Shown here: positions 62,092-64,000 of the stretch, piece after piece | Layout of the letters: each line of letters starts with the position of its first letter | How positions within the stretch are numbered: position 1 is the stretch's first letter | DNA from: Leptospiraceae bacterium | GTDB lineage: Bacteria > Spirochaetota > Leptospiria > Leptospirales > Leptospiraceae | NCBI GenBank assembly: GCA_024233835.1 | Contig: JACKPC010000002.1 | Span: 1,077,001-1,141,000, forward strand | Reading direction: 5' to 3' | Length of the DNA stretch: 64,000 bases | The notes under the pieces: generated by a model | What the model saw: only the letters and a program-made list of their open reading frames with translations | What the model was told of the DNA's origin: nothing | Database searches by the model: none | Program-made: the position numbers and the translations under genes

Positions 62092-62325
62092 CTAAATTCC
62101 CCCCAAACTCTCTTCGATGTCCTTTCTTGTATAGCCATTATGTGGATTTTCTTCCATACGTTTTAAGCGTACTTGTAGCTCGGCCTGAGCTTCCGGTGTT
62201 TCAGAATCCGGTTTTTCGTCCAATACGATAACTACTGTATAGCTTCCGGGTTCTATTTCTTGTGGCAAAGTCGCTTTCAGGCTACCATCTTCTGCCACCT
62301 CTGCTCTTACTTCGTAGTGTTGCAT
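62092..62325 (-). CDS. Antitoxin of the second ParE-type pair
   Basis: Protein of 77 residues from the ATG at 62325, preceded by AAGGAG; the frame extends upstream but has no better start there. The N-terminal part (MQHYEVRAEVAEDGSLKATL) is a beta-strand DNA-binding-like segment different from the other antitoxin, while the C-terminal EENPHNGYTRKDIEESLGG matches it. It should neutralise the toxin that follows. Confidence 0.75.
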   Translation of the reverse strand: MQHYEVRAEVAEDGSLKATLPQEIEPGSYTVVIVLDEKPDSETPEAQAELQVRLKRMEENPHNGYTRKDIEESLGGI

Positions 62326-62426
62326 AAATATGCTCCTTCTTGTTTTCCCGCTTTCCAAAGGTAAATACTTGACGTAAAAGCTCAAACGATGGAAAGCTTG
62401 GGTAACTGGTATGACCAATATATTAA

Positions 62427-62465
62427 CGGTATTTCGGTAAGTCAATAAAATATACGAAAATACCG
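62427..62465. promoter_or_regulatory. Inverted repeat upstream of HTH paralog 2
   Basis: CGGTATTT / AAATACCG (23-base gap) ends 9 bases before the regulator's ATG and lies between divergent genes, so a repressor bound here could shut both the antitoxin-toxin operon and itself. Confidence 0.45.
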
Positions 62466-62474
62466 CATACATTT

Positions 62475-62804
62475 ATGAAAAAAGAACAGTATAAAGAATT
62501 ATTTTCTTACTTAAATACTACACAGAGGGCTTTTGCGCTGAAACATGAAATTCCCGTTTCTACTTTGAGCGACATAGTTAATGGGAGGATTAAATCTCTT
62601 CCAAAAGAAATTATAGAGAAGCTCCATGAAGAATACGGTATCCGTTATGAATGGTTGGTTACCGGCAAGGGAAGCATGACTTCGGTTGAAACCAATAATC
62701 TCACGGCAGATGAGGAAAGTATTATAGATGAACTTAGAAAAGACCCTAAACTAATCGGAGCTATAAAAAGCTTTATTAAAGCTTTGAAGGAAAACTATAA
62801 GTAA
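62475..62804 (+). CDS. HTH (XRE/CI-like) regulator, paralog 2
   Basis: Protein of 109 residues. KEQYKELFSYLNTTQRAFAL leads into the helix-turn-helix with VSTLSDIVNGRIKSLP, followed by YEWLVTGKGSM. It aligns end to end with the protein at 59729. No ribosome site is apparent, so it may be read from a leaderless message. It is divergent from the ParE-type pair and probably controls it. The 103-base gap after it holds no gene. Confidence 0.85.
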   Translation: MKKEQYKELFSYLNTTQRAFALKHEIPVSTLSDIVNGRIKSLPKEIIEKLHEEYGIRYEWLVTGKGSMTSVETNNLTADEESIIDELRKDPKLIGAIKSFIKALKENYK

Positions 62805-62907
62805 TACCTTATATTAAGAATCTGTAAACCAAAACCGGACTGCGAAAGTTGTTTTCTAAAACTCCGGTGCAGTTTTACTTAGGAAAATTTCAGCTCTGAA
62901 CAATTTT

Positions 62908-63312
62908 CTAATCAATCCAATTTTCAATTTGGATTCCCTGAATTCTTTCAAAATGTTTTACATTTCTTGTAACCAGAATCATTTGATTCGCAATCGCAGA
63001 ACAACCTATAAGCAGATCAATTACATCCAATCTGGTTCCGGCTTTTTCTAAACGAGCCTTTTCTTTCGCAAAGAGTTCCATACAGTTGCTCAAAGGAACT
63101 ATCTTAATAGAACTTTTAAAATCTTTGAGTTTTTGAGTATTTCGGTCTTTGTTATTAGAAGAACTTTTTTCTACACCATAGAGAAGTTCCGCCACCGTTA
63201 ATTCAGATACATAACAATTTTCTAAACCTACACTCCGTATTTTCTCTGCAAGCTCATATAAGCCTTTTATGTAGTAGATACAGATATTTGTATCAAGAAG
63301 GTATCGGTTCAT
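62908..63312 (-). CDS. vapC: VapC-type PIN-domain toxin
   Basis: Protein of 134 residues. The PIN-domain acidic residues are visible: Asp7 in YLLDTNICIYY, Glu in VSELTVAELLYGVEKS, Asp in RLDVIDLLIG and the C-terminal VTRNVKHFERI. VapC toxins are RNases that usually cut tRNA or rRNA. Its ATG overlaps the stop of the antitoxin gene (ATGA). Confidence 0.92.
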   Translation of the reverse strand: MNRYLLDTNICIYYIKGLYELAEKIRSVGLENCYVSELTVAELLYGVEKSSSNNKDRNTQKLKDFKSSIKIVPLSNCMELFAKEKARLEKAGTRLDVIDLLIGCSAIANQMILVTRNVKHFERIQGIQIENWID

Positions 63313-63581
63313 AAATCTACTTCCCTTTCTCTTTGAGTCCTCGAAGAATAAATCATATCAATGAGTTCATCAGCGGATTCTTCTGTATCCCAGGAACCAA
63401 AACAACTGTAGAATAGTTCTTCCTTTTTCTTTTCTTCGGTTCCTTGTTTTAAAATAGAATTAGAAATCCTTGATATAATCTCAACTTTTTGTCTCACTTC
63501 GTAGGTATCAATAATCTTTAGCAGGTTTTCTACCACTTCTTCAAATTGTTTATCTACCGGTTCTAAGATTTCATTTATCAT
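63309..63581 (-). CDS. Antitoxin partner of VapC
   Basis: Protein of 90 residues. The C-terminal part FGSWDTEESADELIDMIYSS, followed by RTQRERE, has the pattern of antitoxins paired with PIN toxins, where it wraps the active site. The N-terminus is helical and no clear DNA-binding motif is seen. AGGAGG precedes the ATG. It overlaps vapC by 4 bases. Confidence 0.78.
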   Translation of the reverse strand: MINEILEPVDKQFEEVVENLLKIIDTYEVRQKVEIISRISNSILKQGTEEKKKEELFYSCFGSWDTEESADELIDMIYSSRTQREREVDL

Positions 63582-63717
63582 GTGACACCTCCTATAGAAC
63601 CTTTACTTTGCTTCATAAATCGTTTCAATGCAAGCTTTTTTAAAAAACTCAGCATAGGAATTGGCTTGACGCAAAGCTTCTTCCAGTGAAAAGATTAGAT
63701 AGTTAATATGACCAGTA

Positions 63718-63757
63718 TATGATCACGAATCAGGAATGTCAAGCCTCATTGATCATA
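63718..63757. promoter_or_regulatory. Inverted repeat upstream of HTH paralog 3
   Basis: TATGATCA / TGATCATA (24-base gap), with a further CGATCACA at 63761, ends 13 bases before the regulator's ATG and lies between divergent genes. Likely operator. Confidence 0.45.
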
Positions 63758-63770
63758 TTTCGATCACACA

Positions 63771-64000
63771 ATGAAAAAAGAACAATACAAAGAACTTTTT
63801 GATTTTCTGAATCTAAGCCAGAGAGGTTTTGCCAGAGAATATAATATACCCGCTTCTACGATTAGTGAAATAGTAAACGGTAGAATCAAGAATCTCCCGC
63901 TTGAGGTTGCCTACCGCCTGCATAAAGAATGTGGAATCAGCTTGGATTGGCTTGTTAAAGGCGAGGGGGCAATGTTTGACACGAAAAATACAGATACTTT
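63771..64000 (+). CDS. HTH (XRE/CI-like) regulator, paralog 3, cut by the window end
   Basis: The first 76 residues are visible: KEQYKELFDFLNLSQRGFAR, then ASTISEIVNGRIKNLP and SLDWLVKGEGAMF. It matches the regulators at 59729 and 62475. No ribosome site is evident. It is divergent from the vapBC pair and likely controls it. The C-terminus lies beyond the window. Confidence 0.85.
   Translation, partial: MKKEQYKELFDFLNLSQRGFAREYNIPASTISEIVNGRIKNLPLEVAYRLHKECGISLDWLVKGEGAMFDTKNTDT

Overview
The window is an A/T-rich bacterial chromosome segment that looks like a spirochaete of the Leptospiraceae. The main support is an adjacent pair of secreted FlaA flagellar-sheath proteins, a GreA carrying a very long N-terminal extension, a small Borrelia BpuR-like PUR-domain protein, a lipoprotein with a loose lipobox, and many stress or signalling proteins of the two-component, SpoIIE and methyl-accepting types. 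No rRNA, tRNA or CRISPR array was seen. The species cannot be named from sequence alone.

Region 1 (29-20652, all minus strand, short gaps). Transcription runs from an alkyl-DHAP-synthase-like FAD enzyme, a TetR regulator and GlpD, through an alpha/beta hydrolase, a chemotaxis-type transducer, a GAF protein and a membrane zinc-ribbon protein, into three consecutive paralogous ClpB-like double-AAA+ proteins. These three share an unrecognised N-terminal domain, a degenerate first AAA+ module and an intact second ATPase that lacks the substrate-threading pore loop. Two of them end in a region that resembles the PCRF domain of class I release factors. This is one of the two best candidates for an undescribed system.

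Region 2 (20779-46000) is mostly core. It holds a PAS histidine kinase with a response regulator-kinase, a lipase-like hydrolase, an acyl-CoA dehydrogenase, and an operon of HATPase, glycosyltransferase, a 44-residue protein and a WD40-caspase-EF-hand protein. It also holds an Hpt protein, a GT-B-like enzyme, an ATP-grasp enzyme, greA, flaA1/flaA2, a PUR protein, a transketolase C-terminal subunit, metK, a lipoprotein and a SpoIIE phosphatase. The phosphatase shares its six-helix membrane domain with the transducer of region 1.

Region 3 (46000-50680) is a rearranged repeat zone. It contains two damaged Rpn-type nuclease genes with complementary deletions, two 235-bp direct repeats that could fold strongly, copies of a G/C-rich palindromic element, a truncated copy of a small gene, and an IS1182-like element inserted into one palindromic element with a 3-bp target duplication.

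Region 4 (50683-64000) is a defence and toxin-antitoxin island. A tightly overlapping operon encodes a small conserved protein, McrB, McrC, a metallo-beta-lactamase-fold protein and a 1579-residue trypsin-like protease fused to a STAND-type NTPase, recalling AVAST defence systems. After it come three paralogous HTH regulators each next to a different inverted repeat, two ParE-type toxin-antitoxin pairs, a cytosine-C5 methyltransferase whose motif I lies upstream of any normal start codon, and a VapBC pair.
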